A DNA stretch of 19,356 bases from LBZV01 sp000993855 (GCA_964492425.1 CAZBKB010000018.1:1-19356); one strand, 5' to 3'; shown: positions 7,348 through 15,157, counted from the first letter of the stretch. Notes: generated by a model not told the origin, from the sequence alone. Made by a program: numbers and translations.

Positions 7348-8118
7348 TCACTTCACGCAAACGTACTGATAAAAATCGGCATCATCACCGAACTCAGCGT
7401 CATAATCGCTAAACTGTTTAATCTTGTTAAAACCAACTTTTTTCAATAATCCCACTAGTTCCCCTCTTACAAACGGATGGACTTTATAATAAGCAATTTT
7501 CCCGTTCATATGCTTGTACTCAATAATAATTACTGAATCAGTAATTTTTAAAAACCTTGAATGAACCTTTTTAGTTCCGGTATACAAGTATTTCCCAGAA
7601 GAATGCAGCGTGCCGGCGAGTGCCGCTCCTTTATTGTCTAAAATCCTCTGGTAGTTGCGCTCATCGATTATCAAAATTCCAGCAGGTTTAAGCAATTTAT
7701 AAAACTCCTTGAGTGACTTGATCTGATTCTCCTCACCATCAACACAAGTTAGCGAATTTCCCATACATATAATCGCATCAAACGATCCATGCTCATAAAC
7801 ATTCGACAACTGACTCCAATCAACGTGTGTCGGTTTTATCCCAAACCCTGCAACTTTTGCATTTTCAATCGCTTTTTCTCGAAAGGCAAAATCTGCTTCA
7901 TTTGCACCTACATCAAACCCCTCTTTAATGAGAAAAATTGCATCCGCCCCATCCCCCAGCGCAACATCAAGAATTTTACGACAGCCGAATTTCCTAAGCT
8001 CACAAACCAAAAATCCGTCCTCACCGCGCCTTCTGCTACTCCAACCAACAAAATCCCCCCAAATTTCCGCCCGGATTTTTGAATTTTCGGCACTTGTTGC
8101 TATCGCCTCAAGGTCCAT
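7348..8118 (-). CDS. Class I SAM methyltransferase, glycine/sarcosine N-methyltransferase-like
   Basis: A 256-residue Rossmann methyltransferase. Motif I is ILDVALGDGADA (49-60) followed by the acidic end of strand 2 (GANEAD), then VDWSQL, FDAIICMGNSLTCV (motif IV) and GILIIDERNYQRIL. The DVA.G.G.D, CMGNS and IDERNY words are those of glycine N-methyltransferases and related sarcosine/dimethylglycine enzymes, which methylate small amines. The substrate here is inferred only. The ATG (8116-8118) lies 6 nt after the DUF2283 gene and is followed by the unknown 186-residue gene after 3 nt. Confidence 0.75.
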   Translation of the reverse strand: MDLEAIATSAENSKIRAEIWGDFVGWSSRRRGEDGFLVCELRKFGCRKILDVALGDGADAIFLIKEGFDVGANEADFAFREKAIENAKVAGFGIKPTHVDWSQLSNVYEHGSFDAIICMGNSLTCVDGEENQIKSLKEFYKLLKPAGILIIDERNYQRILDNKGAALAGTLHSSGKYLYTGTKKVHSRFLKITDSVIIIEYKHMNGKIAYYKVHPFVRGELVGLLKKVGFNKIKQFSDYDAEFGDDADFYQYVCVK

Positions 8119-8124
8119 CTTAAC

Positions 8125-8343
8125 CTAGACACCTTGATAAGAGGATTTTGAAGAAAACTCTATCTTTCCCGGTTTTATGTCGCCAAATTGCTTTTTGACA
8201 TCTAAAATTTCCAAGCCCAACACAACACCATTTTTATCAACATCTACCAAAATCTCGTCCGAAACTTTCTTTGTACGATCATACTTGCCTTTTTTGAAAG
8301 CAATGTACATTGCATCTACTTTTGGGTCATAACTAATTTTCAC
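8125..8343 (-). CDS. DUF2283 family protein
   Basis: A 72-residue protein starting VKISYDPKVDAMYIAFKKGK and containing ILVDVDKNGVVLGLEILD, the typical DUF2283 pattern (YDxxxDAxYI, then VDxDxxGxVxGxEILD). The GTG at 8341-8343 is chosen because GGAGG lies 7 nt upstream; the ORF stays open upstream, but that stretch overlaps the DUF4258 reading frame. DUF2283 genes often sit beside DUF4258 genes and the pair has been suggested to be a toxin-antitoxin-like module. Here it overlaps the end of the broken DUF4258 gene by 11 nt. Confidence 0.8.
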   Translation of the reverse strand: MKISYDPKVDAMYIAFKKGKYDRTKKVSDEILVDVDKNGVVLGLEILDVKKQFGDIKPGKIEFSSKSSYQGV

Positions 8344-8566
8344 TGTTATCCTCCAGATAATAAGCAGTAACCACAATAATTCTCGAGCCTTCAGTCACCG
8401 CTACTACCTCCAAGATTTTACCACCAACACGCTTCTGCCTCAATCTGCGGTTTTTAAAGGTTTTCAGTTTCAAATCAGGGAGTCTAACTACATTAACAAC
8501 CTTTGCTTTTGAGAGATTACGCTTCTTTAGTTACAATTTAGCGTGTTCCGAAAATTCGACGCTCAT
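8333..8566 (-). pseudogene. DUF4258 family gene interrupted by an in-frame TAA
   Basis: A 78-codon frame reads MSVEFSEHAKL, then TAA at 8531-8533, then LKKRNLSKAKVVNVVRLPDL ... KILEVVAVTEGSRIIVVTAYYL to a TAG at 8333-8335. Ignoring the TAA, this is a full DUF4258 protein (FSeHAk..l..R.is...V, then VVTAYY near the end). The TAA would be CAA (Gln) by one C-to-T change. The ATG (8564-8566) overlaps the glycosyltransferase stop as ATGA, as expected of a real gene. It may be a dead putative toxin, a suppressed stop or a sequence error. The part after the TAA has no good internal ATG. Confidence 0.75.
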
Positions 8567-9780
8567 TTAACTTTACCTTCCACAAACTTTTTAATCTCGC
8601 GCTTAAAGCGCTCTTTGCTAAATTTCTGCGCGTGGCGGCGAATTAACTTACTATCCCACTTGCCTTCTTTCTCCATATCCATAAATCTATTGATAGCAAT
8701 TGCAAAAGCGCCCGGCGCCAAATCACTAACTAAAAGCCCGGTTTTGCCATCAATTACCGTTTCCTTTACCCCTCCTTCTGCTAGTGCAATCACAGGCTTT
8801 CCAGCCGCCATTGCCTCAACCGGCACAATCCCAAAATCTTCCTGCGATGCCGCAAAAATCACCGCGCGGCAATTTTGGTAAAGAACAATCAGTCGATCGT
8901 CACCAACTTCCCCCAAGAACTCAACCGTCTCACCAGCCACGGATTTCAGCCTAGCCTCCTCCCGGCCTGTACCAACAACCTTTAAAGGCAAATTCAAATT
9001 GCTGCAAACTTCAACCGCAACATCTACGTTTTTGGCCCCAACCAACCGGGAAACAGTAAGGAAATATGATTTGTCTACCGTCAACCGACTACTGTCTACC
9101 GCTTTTCCCGCACTTTTTCTTTGTTGTAGTCTGTAGTCTGTAGTCTGTAGTCTGTTTAATTCTACTGGCGGATATATAACTGCAGAATCGCGCCTGTAAA
9201 ACTTCCTAATGCGACTTTGAACTTCGCGAGAATTAGCAATAAACCAATCGACTTTCTGCGCCGCCTCAAAATCGTAGACACGCATGAAATGGTTAACGAT
9301 TGCTGCATAAACCTTAACCAAAGGATGTTTTTGGCTATTGGCAGTTGTATATCCATACAAATAGCGCGGCGGCGTATGGCAATAACATATTTCAACAAAA
9401 CCTCTGGCTCCTTCGGCTCTTTTGCCACCTTTGTAACCTTTCTGGAATCCCTTCGTCACATACCAGTTGGAAGATGAAATAACGACATCAAACTTGGAAA
9501 AATCTCGTCCAGAGGACGATCCGCCTTTGGCGGAAAAACTTCCCCAAATAAAAGGGGCCAAAAACCTTAAAGGGCTATAAAGCCCACTGGCAAAAAACGG
9601 CACGTTTTGTACCCAGGAAGTAATAATTTTCTTACCCTTAAATCTTTTATGAGCAGAAGAACCCTTTTTATAAAAAGCCGTAAAAATCGGCGCCTTGGGC
9701 CATATTTCGCACAAAGCCTCCAAAACCCTCTCTGCTCCCCCAAACTCGTTTAGATAGTCATGTACAAGAGCAACCTTCAT
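8563..9780 (-). CDS. GT4 family glycosyltransferase
   Basis: A 405-residue GT-B glycosyltransferase. It opens with MKVALVHDYLNEFGGAERVL (the GGAE loop) and has the C-terminal GT4 EX7E motif, E314 and E322, in EDFGIVPVEAMAAGKPVIA. It should transfer a sugar from a nucleotide donor in cell-surface polysaccharide or lipid glycosylation; donor and acceptor are unknown. Three segments look inserted: FSAKGGSSSGRDFSKF (two palindromes, 9505-9534), KGYKGGKRAEGARGF (9401-9442 block) and LQTTDYRLQQRKSAGKAVDSSRLTVDK (two heptamer arrays, 9073-9153), the last between IYPPVELN and SYFLTVSRL. Start and stop codons overlap those of the HAD gene and the DUF4258 gene as ATGA. Confidence 0.9.
   Translation of the reverse strand: MKVALVHDYLNEFGGAERVLEALCEIWPKAPIFTAFYKKGSSAHKRFKGKKIITSWVQNVPFFASGLYSPLRFLAPFIWGSFSAKGGSSSGRDFSKFDVVISSSNWYVTKGFQKGYKGGKRAEGARGFVEICYCHTPPRYLYGYTTANSQKHPLVKVYAAIVNHFMRVYDFEAAQKVDWFIANSREVQSRIRKFYRRDSAVIYPPVELNRLQTTDYRLQQRKSAGKAVDSSRLTVDKSYFLTVSRLVGAKNVDVAVEVCSNLNLPLKVVGTGREEARLKSVAGETVEFLGEVGDDRLIVLYQNCRAVIFAASQEDFGIVPVEAMAAGKPVIALAEGGVKETVIDGKTGLLVSDLAPGAFAIAINRFMDMEKEGKWDSKLIRRHAQKFSKERFKREIKKFVEGKVK
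9073..9100. repeat. Heptamer tandem array 1 in the glycosyltransferase
   Basis: Four 7-nt units: GTCTACC, GTCAACC, GACTACT, GTCTACC. Encodes part of VDSSRLTVDK. Confidence 0.75.
9126..9153. repeat. Heptamer tandem array 2 in the glycosyltransferase
   Basis: Four perfect copies of GTAGTCT followed by a degenerate GTTTAAT. Encodes LQTTDYRLQ. It is separated from array 1 by 25 nt. Confidence 0.9.
9401..9442. repeat. Dispersed block shared with mutM
   Basis: CCTCTGGCTC ... CCTTTGTAACCTTT, the second copy of the block at 6485-6530. It encodes KGYKGGKRAEGARGF. Confidence 0.6.
9505..9534. repeat. Two adjacent palindromes in the glycosyltransferase
   Basis: TCGTCC-AGA-GGACGA (9505-9519) is directly followed by TCCGCC-TTT-GGCGGA (9520-9534); both stems are perfect. 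Encodes AKGGSSSGRD, a linker that is not a GT4 feature. Confidence 0.75.
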
Positions 9781-10418
9781 AATCCTATCTCGCTAAGCGA
9801 CGAGTAAACGTCATTTGACCCTGCCTTAATTAAATCATTTCTAACTTCCTCATCTGCATTCACTCCGTAAACTTTAATTCCAGCACAAACTGCCGATTTG
9901 ACCCCATTCACCGAATCTTCAAGTGCAATACAATTTAGGGGTTTAACCCCTAATTGCTTAACTGCCTCAAAATAGACATCCGGAGCCGGCTTCCCGTGAT
10001 TCACATCATCAGAAGAAATAATCACCGAAAAAAAGTTTAAAATTCCGTATCTACCAAGCATCTCCTGAAGTTTCTCACCCGTATGACCCCCAGACGTAAG
10101 CGCAATTACCAGCTTTCGGCTGGAAACATTCTCCAATATTTCCAAAACCCCCGGCATCATCACATTTTTCTCTTCATCAAAAAACTTATAAAAAATTTCC
10201 CTATATTCAGAAACCAGCTTAGGGGTTGAACCCCTCAAACCATGTTCTTGCAAAAGCTCAATAAATTCCCTCAACCCCATCCCCGTGGTGTCCCCCAAAT
10301 CAATATCCTTAAAATTCTTAATTTTAATAAACTCAAAGTAGGCCTTGTCCCAAATTGGCTCCGTATTAAAAAGGAGTCCGTCAAAATCAAAAATCACAGC
10401 TTTAATTTGGAAATTCAT
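9777..10418 (-). CDS. HAD superfamily phosphatase/phosphomutase-like hydrolase
   Basis: A 213-residue beta-phosphoglucomutase-like HAD protein. Motif I is FDFDGLLFN (nucleophile D11, acid D13), motif II is in VIALTSGG, and later motifs are GKPAPDVYFEAVKQLG and ALEDSVNGVKSAVCAG. It should hydrolyse or transfer phosphate on a small sugar phosphate or nucleotide. The ATG at 10416-10418 is preferred because homology begins right after it, although the frame is open for 19 more codons upstream. Its TGA overlaps the glycosyltransferase ATG, suggesting coupling in one surface-sugar unit. Two near-identical palindromes (9935-9953, 10221-10235) lie inside the gene, encoding VKPLN and RGSTPK. Confidence 0.88.
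   Translation of the reverse strand: MNFQIKAVIFDFDGLLFNTEPIWDKAYFEFIKIKNFKDIDLGDTTGMGLREFIELLQEHGLRGSTPKLVSEYREIFYKFFDEEKNVMMPGVLEILENVSSRKLVIALTSGGHTGEKLQEMLGRYGILNFFSVIISSDDVNHGKPAPDVYFEAVKQLGVKPLNCIALEDSVNGVKSAVCAGIKVYGVNADEEVRNDLIKAGSNDVYSSLSEIGL
9935..9953. repeat. Palindrome in the HAD gene, copy 1
   Basis: TTAGGGGTTTAACCCCTAA, a perfect 9-bp inverted repeat around one base, in coding sequence just before the LEDS motif. Confidence 0.75.
10221..10235. repeat. Palindrome in the HAD gene, copy 2
   Basis: AGGGGTTGAACCCCT, a perfect 7-bp inverted repeat that matches copy 1 except at the centre, in the cap domain region (HGLRGSTPK). Confidence 0.75.
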
Positions 10419-10503
10419 TATATTTAAGAAGTTCTCGATTTCATTTAAACAATACTTCGACCAGCCTCGGTACAAGTACTATTCGACTTCATGGAGAATT
10501 TCT

Positions 10504-11601
10504 TCATATCAACTCCAGCTGGCCAGAGTTCCTGGTAGTCTTTTCTACCTCTGGCTCCTTCTTGTCCTCCGAAGCTTTAGCGAAGGAGGATGGACCATCT
10601 TTCCCTTTTGTCCCCCTGATCTTACTAACTATCGACTTAAACCCCAGCTCCCCAAACTGCGCGACAACTTTTTCCATATCCGGTTCGTATTTCAAATTAT
10701 TGATTTCTACACCCAAATCAACATTTGTATCTAGCTTGACCAGCTTCTTTGCAGCCAGAGCCAATTCCCTGCCCTTTTCCAGCTTCTCTCGTGTCGTCTC
10801 CGAAATCTCATCAAGATGCCCATATAAATTCTCCAGCGTGTGATATCTCTGAAGCAATTGGCTTGCTGTTTTCGGCCCGATGCCACTAACACCCGGCACG
10901 TTATCAGAAGGATCTCCTGTTAAAGATTTATAGTCAACCATCTGCTCCGGTGTCAAACCGAATTTTTCCCTGACCTCCTTACTTCCCATCAGAACACCCC
11001 AACCCGGTTTACCATCCGAAGCTTTAGCGAAGGAAGGGGCCTGAACTTTAATATTCCCATCAACCAGCTGCAGCAAATCACGATCACCGGAAAGGATTAC
11101 AATCTGGACAGATTTGCCAAGCGAGGTTGCTCGCAAGGGAGCGATCTCCGAGTTTTGATTGCGACGAGCTTTATGGAGACTAACTACCGACCGTTGATCG
11201 CGACCGCGCGAGTTACCGAGCGAAAAGGCAAGCACCTTCGTTGCTATCGTTGCTAACAAATCATCCGCCTCAAAGCCTTCTTTTTCAAAATATTTAATGC
11301 CAAATGCATCCAAAACTGCCTTAACTTTGGGAAGCTGTGGATAAAGATCCGGCGGCGGCGCAACTCTTTGCGCCTTATACGCCTCAAACTCTACATGGCG
11401 AAATGTCGGTGCTTGGGTGTCAAACGCGCAGGCAATATAATCGGGATTTACCTCACTTATGGCTTTTAAAATCATATTCGAAAACCCAAAAACCGCATTG
11501 GCATTTTCGCCAGACTTATCCGTCAAAGGCGGCAGCGCATGATACGCCCGATGGAAAAGGTTGTTTCCGTCAATAAGAAGGAGAGTTTTTGCACCAGCCA
11601 T
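10504..11601 (-). CDS. Stand-alone 5'-3' exonuclease (PolA N-terminal domain family)
   Basis: A 365-residue flap/5'-3' exonuclease without polymerase domain, expected to remove RNA primers and flaps. Marks are LLLIDGNNLFHRAYHA with D11, ACAFDTQAPTFRH, FEADDLLATIA, ILSGDRDLLQL and the helix-hairpin-helix DYKSLTGDPSDNVPGVSGIGPKTA. The usual domain is about 290 residues. The extra length includes a 33-codon insertion near residues 126-163, FAKASDGKP (11015-11034) and a tail FAKASEDKKEPEVEK (10565-10590). The ATG at 11599-11601 is chosen because an extended -10 box places the transcript start on this codon; a TTG two codons upstream is less likely. It is divergent from the HD-domain gene, with 37 bp between. 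Confidence 0.9.
   Translation of the reverse strand: MAGAKTLLLIDGNNLFHRAYHALPPLTDKSGENANAVFGFSNMILKAISEVNPDYIACAFDTQAPTFRHVEFEAYKAQRVAPPPDLYPQLPKVKAVLDAFGIKYFEKEGFEADDLLATIATKVLAFSLGNSRGRDQRSVVSLHKARRNQNSEIAPLRATSLGKSVQIVILSGDRDLLQLVDGNIKVQAPSFAKASDGKPGWGVLMGSKEVREKFGLTPEQMVDYKSLTGDPSDNVPGVSGIGPKTASQLLQRYHTLENLYGHLDEISETTREKLEKGRELALAAKKLVKLDTNVDLGVEINNLKYEPDMEKVVAQFGELGFKSIVSKIRGTKGKDGPSSFAKASEDKKEPEVEKTTRNSGQLELI
10565..10590. repeat. FAKAS-encoding repeat, copy 1
   Basis: Contains TCCGAAGCTTTAGCGAAGGA with TCCTCC/GGAGGA ends; encodes SSFAKASEDK in the exonuclease tail. The same 20-nt word occurs at 11015-11034 and a diverged version at 15462-15487. Confidence 0.8.
11015..11034. repeat. 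FAKAS-encoding repeat, copy 2
   Basis: TCCGAAGCTTTAGCGAAGGA, identical over 20 nt to copy 1 and in the same orientation and frame; encodes SFAKASDG within the exonuclease. Confidence 0.85.
11111..11223. repeat. 99-nt in-frame insertion with direct-repeat ends in the exonuclease
   Basis: Imperfect 14-nt direct repeats (11111-11124 and 11210-11223, 11 of 14 identical) are 99 nt apart, exactly 33 codons. The enclosed peptide is basic and interrupts the exonuclease fold between VLAFS and VQIVILSGDRD, where the family has a short loop. Confidence 0.6.
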
Positions 11602-11607
11602 GCCCAA

Positions 11608-11616
11608 ATTCTAGCA
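11608..11616 (-). promoter_or_regulatory. Extended -10 promoter of the exonuclease gene
   Basis: TGCTAGAAT on the minus strand. The start expected 7 nt downstream is position 11601, the A of the ATG, so the message would be leaderless. Confidence 0.5.
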
Positions 11617-11638
11617 CATTCAGCTTCAATCATATAAA

Positions 11639-13147
11639 ATGCCTACTAATATGGAAAGAATAAAACCATTCTGGGCCCAGTGGGAACCCGCCCATGAACT
11701 TACCGCAAGCCAAAACGGTGAACTGCTCGTTCGAATTTTCCTTCCCTACTCAGATCTCACATGGATAAATCACGCAAAACAGAAAGAAGACCAAGAAGCA
11801 ATAAAGCGGGGTGAAATTCCAATAAGCTTTACCACTTCCGACGAAGATTACTTGGCCAAAGACGAAAATGGAAATTTAATGCCGGGCAACATCACTGAGG
11901 AAGTTTATTGGGCCGTACACCACACTCTTCCTATTTGGAGACTTTCATACATCGGTCAACTGGCTTTATTAACATATGCGACAGAAGACAAAATCAACTA
12001 CTACGCAAGAGGACCCAACTTTAGCCACACGAGATTAGACCATGTCATGAAAACAGCCAGAACGCTGGAACAAGTCCTAAAAAACAACGGCTTCGACGAA
12101 AAAACTGTAAATCTCGGCATCATCGCCGCCATCTGCCATGACCTGGCCGTACCTCCTTATAGTGACCCAACCAAAGAAATCGATCCAGAAGCGCTAAGCG
12201 AAGAAACTAGACTGAGACGTCTGTTTGAAAAATACGATCTTTCCCCTCTTTCTAAATACGGGTTCGACCCAGAAAAAGCGCTAGAAATAGTCCAAAATGA
12301 AGGAACGATCGGCAAGCTCCTTGATATTGCTGATAAAATTTCCTACACGGCAGCCGATTGCTACGCTTATCTCGGAGATATCACCTACTTTACCACCCAA
12401 AAGAAGAGGGCGCTGGGACCTATTTCCGCTACAGTAAATCCAATTGTCGATTTAATCGACCAAGACCCCAATTGGGCTAACCTTTATAAAGAGATAAGGA
12501 TTGACGAAAATGGCCAGCCATATTTTGAAAACGCTCACAAGCTCGCCATATTTCTGGAACTAAGGGCAAGAATGCACAAAGGTCTTTATCTAAACCCTCA
12601 CTGTCGCGCCCAAGACTTGCTCTATAAAATGCTAATCCAACCCCTCTACTCGCGAAACCCTAACGAAAATTATCCGCTAAATCCCGAAACCCTGCTTTTT
12701 CTAACAGACAGCGATGTTTCACAAATCATCTTAGACCACTGGCCACCTCTTAGAAATTTCAGCCAGATTGAATTTGTGCTTGGGGTATTGCCCGATTACT
12801 TTAAAGTCCAAAATCCAGAAGCCATCGAGGACAAGATCAAAAGACTAACAGACGAAGGACTCCTGGTCATCGGATCCGAAACAATAAGAAGGTTCAATCC
12901 CGCGACAAATTTCTTGGCAATCGATCCAAAAGACAAAAAAACAAAACCGTTTTCAGAAATTTTTCCAGAAAAAAGCGCAGAACTAGAAAAAATAGCAGAA
13001 GCCTCAAGTCAAACGGCTGTTTACTACTGGCCACAAACCCCTTATCCCAACAGCCGAGAAGCAAAACTGAAACCATTTATCACCCTAATTACAGAAGAGG
13101 TAAAAAGAAGAAACAATGGCAAGCTCCCTCATTTTGAACTTTACTAA
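11639..13147 (+). CDS. HD-domain phosphohydrolase (dNTPase-like)
   Basis: A 502-residue HD-domain protein. The metal-binding residues appear as H135 (NFSHTRLDHVMKTA), H167-D168 (IIAAICHDLAVPP) and D229 or D232 (LLDIADKISYTAAD). The RxDH spacing and DxxDKI.Y segment recall dGTPase-like HD hydrolases, so the substrate may be a nucleotide; this is an inference. The N-terminal 100 residues and the C-terminal 200 are not recognised. It is the only plus-strand gene between 1 and 18 kb, divergent from the exonuclease and convergent with ftsH, leaving 4 bp between the stops. No Shine-Dalgarno. A weak TAAAAT box at 11635-11640 would favour the second Met (11651) as the start. Confidence 0.8.
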   Translation: MPTNMERIKPFWAQWEPAHELTASQNGELLVRIFLPYSDLTWINHAKQKEDQEAIKRGEIPISFTTSDEDYLAKDENGNLMPGNITEEVYWAVHHTLPIWRLSYIGQLALLTYATEDKINYYARGPNFSHTRLDHVMKTARTLEQVLKNNGFDEKTVNLGIIAAICHDLAVPPYSDPTKEIDPEALSEETRLRRLFEKYDLSPLSKYGFDPEKALEIVQNEGTIGKLLDIADKISYTAADCYAYLGDITYFTTQKKRALGPISATVNPIVDLIDQDPNWANLYKEIRIDENGQPYFENAHKLAIFLELRARMHKGLYLNPHCRAQDLLYKMLIQPLYSRNPNENYPLNPETLLFLTDSDVSQIILDHWPPLRNFSQIEFVLGVLPDYFKVQNPEAIEDKIKRLTDEGLLVIGSETIRRFNPATNFLAIDPKDKKTKPFSEIFPEKSAELEKIAEASSQTAVYYWPQTPYPNSREAKLKPFITLITEEVKRRNNGKLPHFELY

Positions 13148-13151
13148 AACA

Positions 13152-15146
13152 CTATACCGCAGCTGCTTTTGAAGATTTTACCCTTTGGCCAATTTTTGCA
13201 GCTCTGCCCTTAAATTTTATCTCCCCGTCAGTAGATGGCTTCCCCACAAGCCTTTCAAAATCATCCCTTTCCAAAGTCTCCCGCTCCAGAAGAGCATCCG
13301 CAACTCTATCAAGCTTCGCTCTGTTTTTAACCAGAACCTCTTTTGCCAGTCTATACCCTTCATCAATAATTTTGGATACTTCCCTATCTATCTTGGCAGC
13401 CAGATCCGGGGAAACCTGACTATTATCTCCACCCATACCGGGCCAAACACCAAATTGCACCCTGGGTGCAAAAATCGTTGGCCCCAAATCGCTCATCCCA
13501 AATTCCGTTACCATCTCACGTGCTATCCCGGAAGCAATCTCAAGATCCGAAGCCGCTCCGGTCGTATATTCACCCGATACCATCTCTTCTGCAGCTCTTC
13601 CTCCCATTAGTGTAGCAATTCTTTCATTCAGCCTAGTTTTAGTCTCCGTATACCTATCAATTGAAGGCGGGACTAAAGTATGCCCTCCAGTCATACCCCG
13701 AGCCACAATCGAAATCCTATGAACCGGATCAACATGTGGCATTACATGGGCAACAATAGCATGTCCACCTTCATGGTAAGCCGTCAGCCTCTTTTCCTCC
13801 TGAGATTGCATTCTCTTCCTTTGTGGGCCTAGTTTTACCTTTGTCGCTGCCTCTTCCATATCGACATTATTGATTTCTTTTCTGGTACCGCGCGCAGCAA
13901 GAATAGCCGCTTCGTTAAGCATATTTGCAAGATCGGCTCCGGAATAACCAACCGTTCTTTTGGCTATTCTCTCAATGTCCACCCCTTTTTCAAAAGGTTT
14001 ACCTTTCATATGAATTTGAATAATTGCTTTTCTTCCCTCAATATCCGGAAGATCCAGTGCAACACGCCTGTCAAACCTCCCGGGTCTTGTCAGCGCCGGA
14101 TCCAACAAATCCGGTCTGTTTGTTGCTCCCATCACAATCACGTTTTCATTCGGTGCAAAACCATCCATTTCAACTAAAATCTGGTTTAATGTCTGCTCAC
14201 GCTCATCATGCCCACCTGAAAAGCCCATACCACGCATGCGCCCTATTGATTCAATTTCATCTATAAAAATAATAGCGGGTGCGCCGCGCTTTGCCTGAGC
14301 AAAAAGATCTCTCACCCGTGCAGCTCCAACACCCACCAGCATTTCCATAAATTCACTCCCTGCAACGGAAAAAAATGGCACGCCTGCTTCTCCAGCAACA
14401 GCCTTTGCCAAAAGAGTCTTCCCGGTTCCCGCAGGTCCAACCAAAAGGACACCCTTTGGTGTCCTTGCACCAACTGCCCTGTATTTCTCCGGATGTTTCA
14501 AAAAATCCACAACTTCCTGTAATTCCTGCTTCGCTTCGTCAACCCCTGCAACATCGGCAAACGTAACTTTTGGCATATCGCTGGTAAATTGTTTTGCCCT
14601 AGATTGTCCAAAAGAAAAGACGCTGGATGCACCTTCTCTTGCTTGTCGGAATATAAAAAAGAAAAAAAGGATAATTACCACAAGCGGCAAAAACGTAGTC
14701 AAAATCGTAATCCAAGCCTGCGACATTGTCTTGTCTTTGACAGTAATCGGAACTTTCGTTGGGTCTACACCTGCAGCCTCCAAAGCCTGAAACAATGATT
14801 GTCCTTCTTCTTTTCGCGAACTATAATCACCATCACCCTTAACATCTACATTTATTTTGTCATCATCAATTTCAACAGCTTCTGCCCGGTTATCTCTTAT
14901 ATCTGTAATCACTTTAGAAATCGGCTCAACTGGCAAAAAACGATTGCCCGGGTTAGAAGTTGCAACAAAAAACACAAATAGTAAAAGCCCTAAAAACGCA
15001 TATATTGCAAAACCCCGCCAATTTGTCTTTTTGTGCATTTTTGGAATAGACATTTTTGGAATAGAAGGTTTCTTCAAACCTGAATTTCCCGCCGAATTAC
15101 CAGCTTCTGACCTGTTAATATCCTTGCTTTTGCGAATTATAGCCAT
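13152..15146 (-). CDS. ftsH: ATP-dependent zinc metalloprotease FtsH
   Basis: A 664-residue membrane AAA+ protease that degrades misfolded and regulatory membrane proteins. The order is: N-terminal membrane helix (about 45-62), small extracytoplasmic domain, second membrane helix (about 145-170), Walker A GPAGTGKT (237-244), Walker B IIFIDEIE (D296, E297), second region of homology with RPGRFDRR, and the zinc site HEGGH (458-462) with a later Asp in SDLEIASG. All catalytic residues are present. The start at 15144-15146 is preferred over the ATG at 15167, because that upstream ATG lies within the promoter between the -35 and -10 boxes. The C-terminus meets the convergent HD gene with no visible terminator. 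Confidence 0.97.
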   Translation of the reverse strand: MAIIRKSKDINRSEAGNSAGNSGLKKPSIPKMSIPKMHKKTNWRGFAIYAFLGLLLFVFFVATSNPGNRFLPVEPISKVITDIRDNRAEAVEIDDDKINVDVKGDGDYSSRKEEGQSLFQALEAAGVDPTKVPITVKDKTMSQAWITILTTFLPLVVIILFFFFIFRQAREGASSVFSFGQSRAKQFTSDMPKVTFADVAGVDEAKQELQEVVDFLKHPEKYRAVGARTPKGVLLVGPAGTGKTLLAKAVAGEAGVPFFSVAGSEFMEMLVGVGAARVRDLFAQAKRGAPAIIFIDEIESIGRMRGMGFSGGHDEREQTLNQILVEMDGFAPNENVIVMGATNRPDLLDPALTRPGRFDRRVALDLPDIEGRKAIIQIHMKGKPFEKGVDIERIAKRTVGYSGADLANMLNEAAILAARGTRKEINNVDMEEAATKVKLGPQRKRMQSQEEKRLTAYHEGGHAIVAHVMPHVDPVHRISIVARGMTGGHTLVPPSIDRYTETKTRLNERIATLMGGRAAEEMVSGEYTTGAASDLEIASGIAREMVTEFGMSDLGPTIFAPRVQFGVWPGMGGDNSQVSPDLAAKIDREVSKIIDEGYRLAKEVLVKNRAKLDRVADALLERETLERDDFERLVGKPSTDGEIKFKGRAAKIGQRVKSSKAAAV

Positions 15147-15157
15147 CTGAAACCCCA

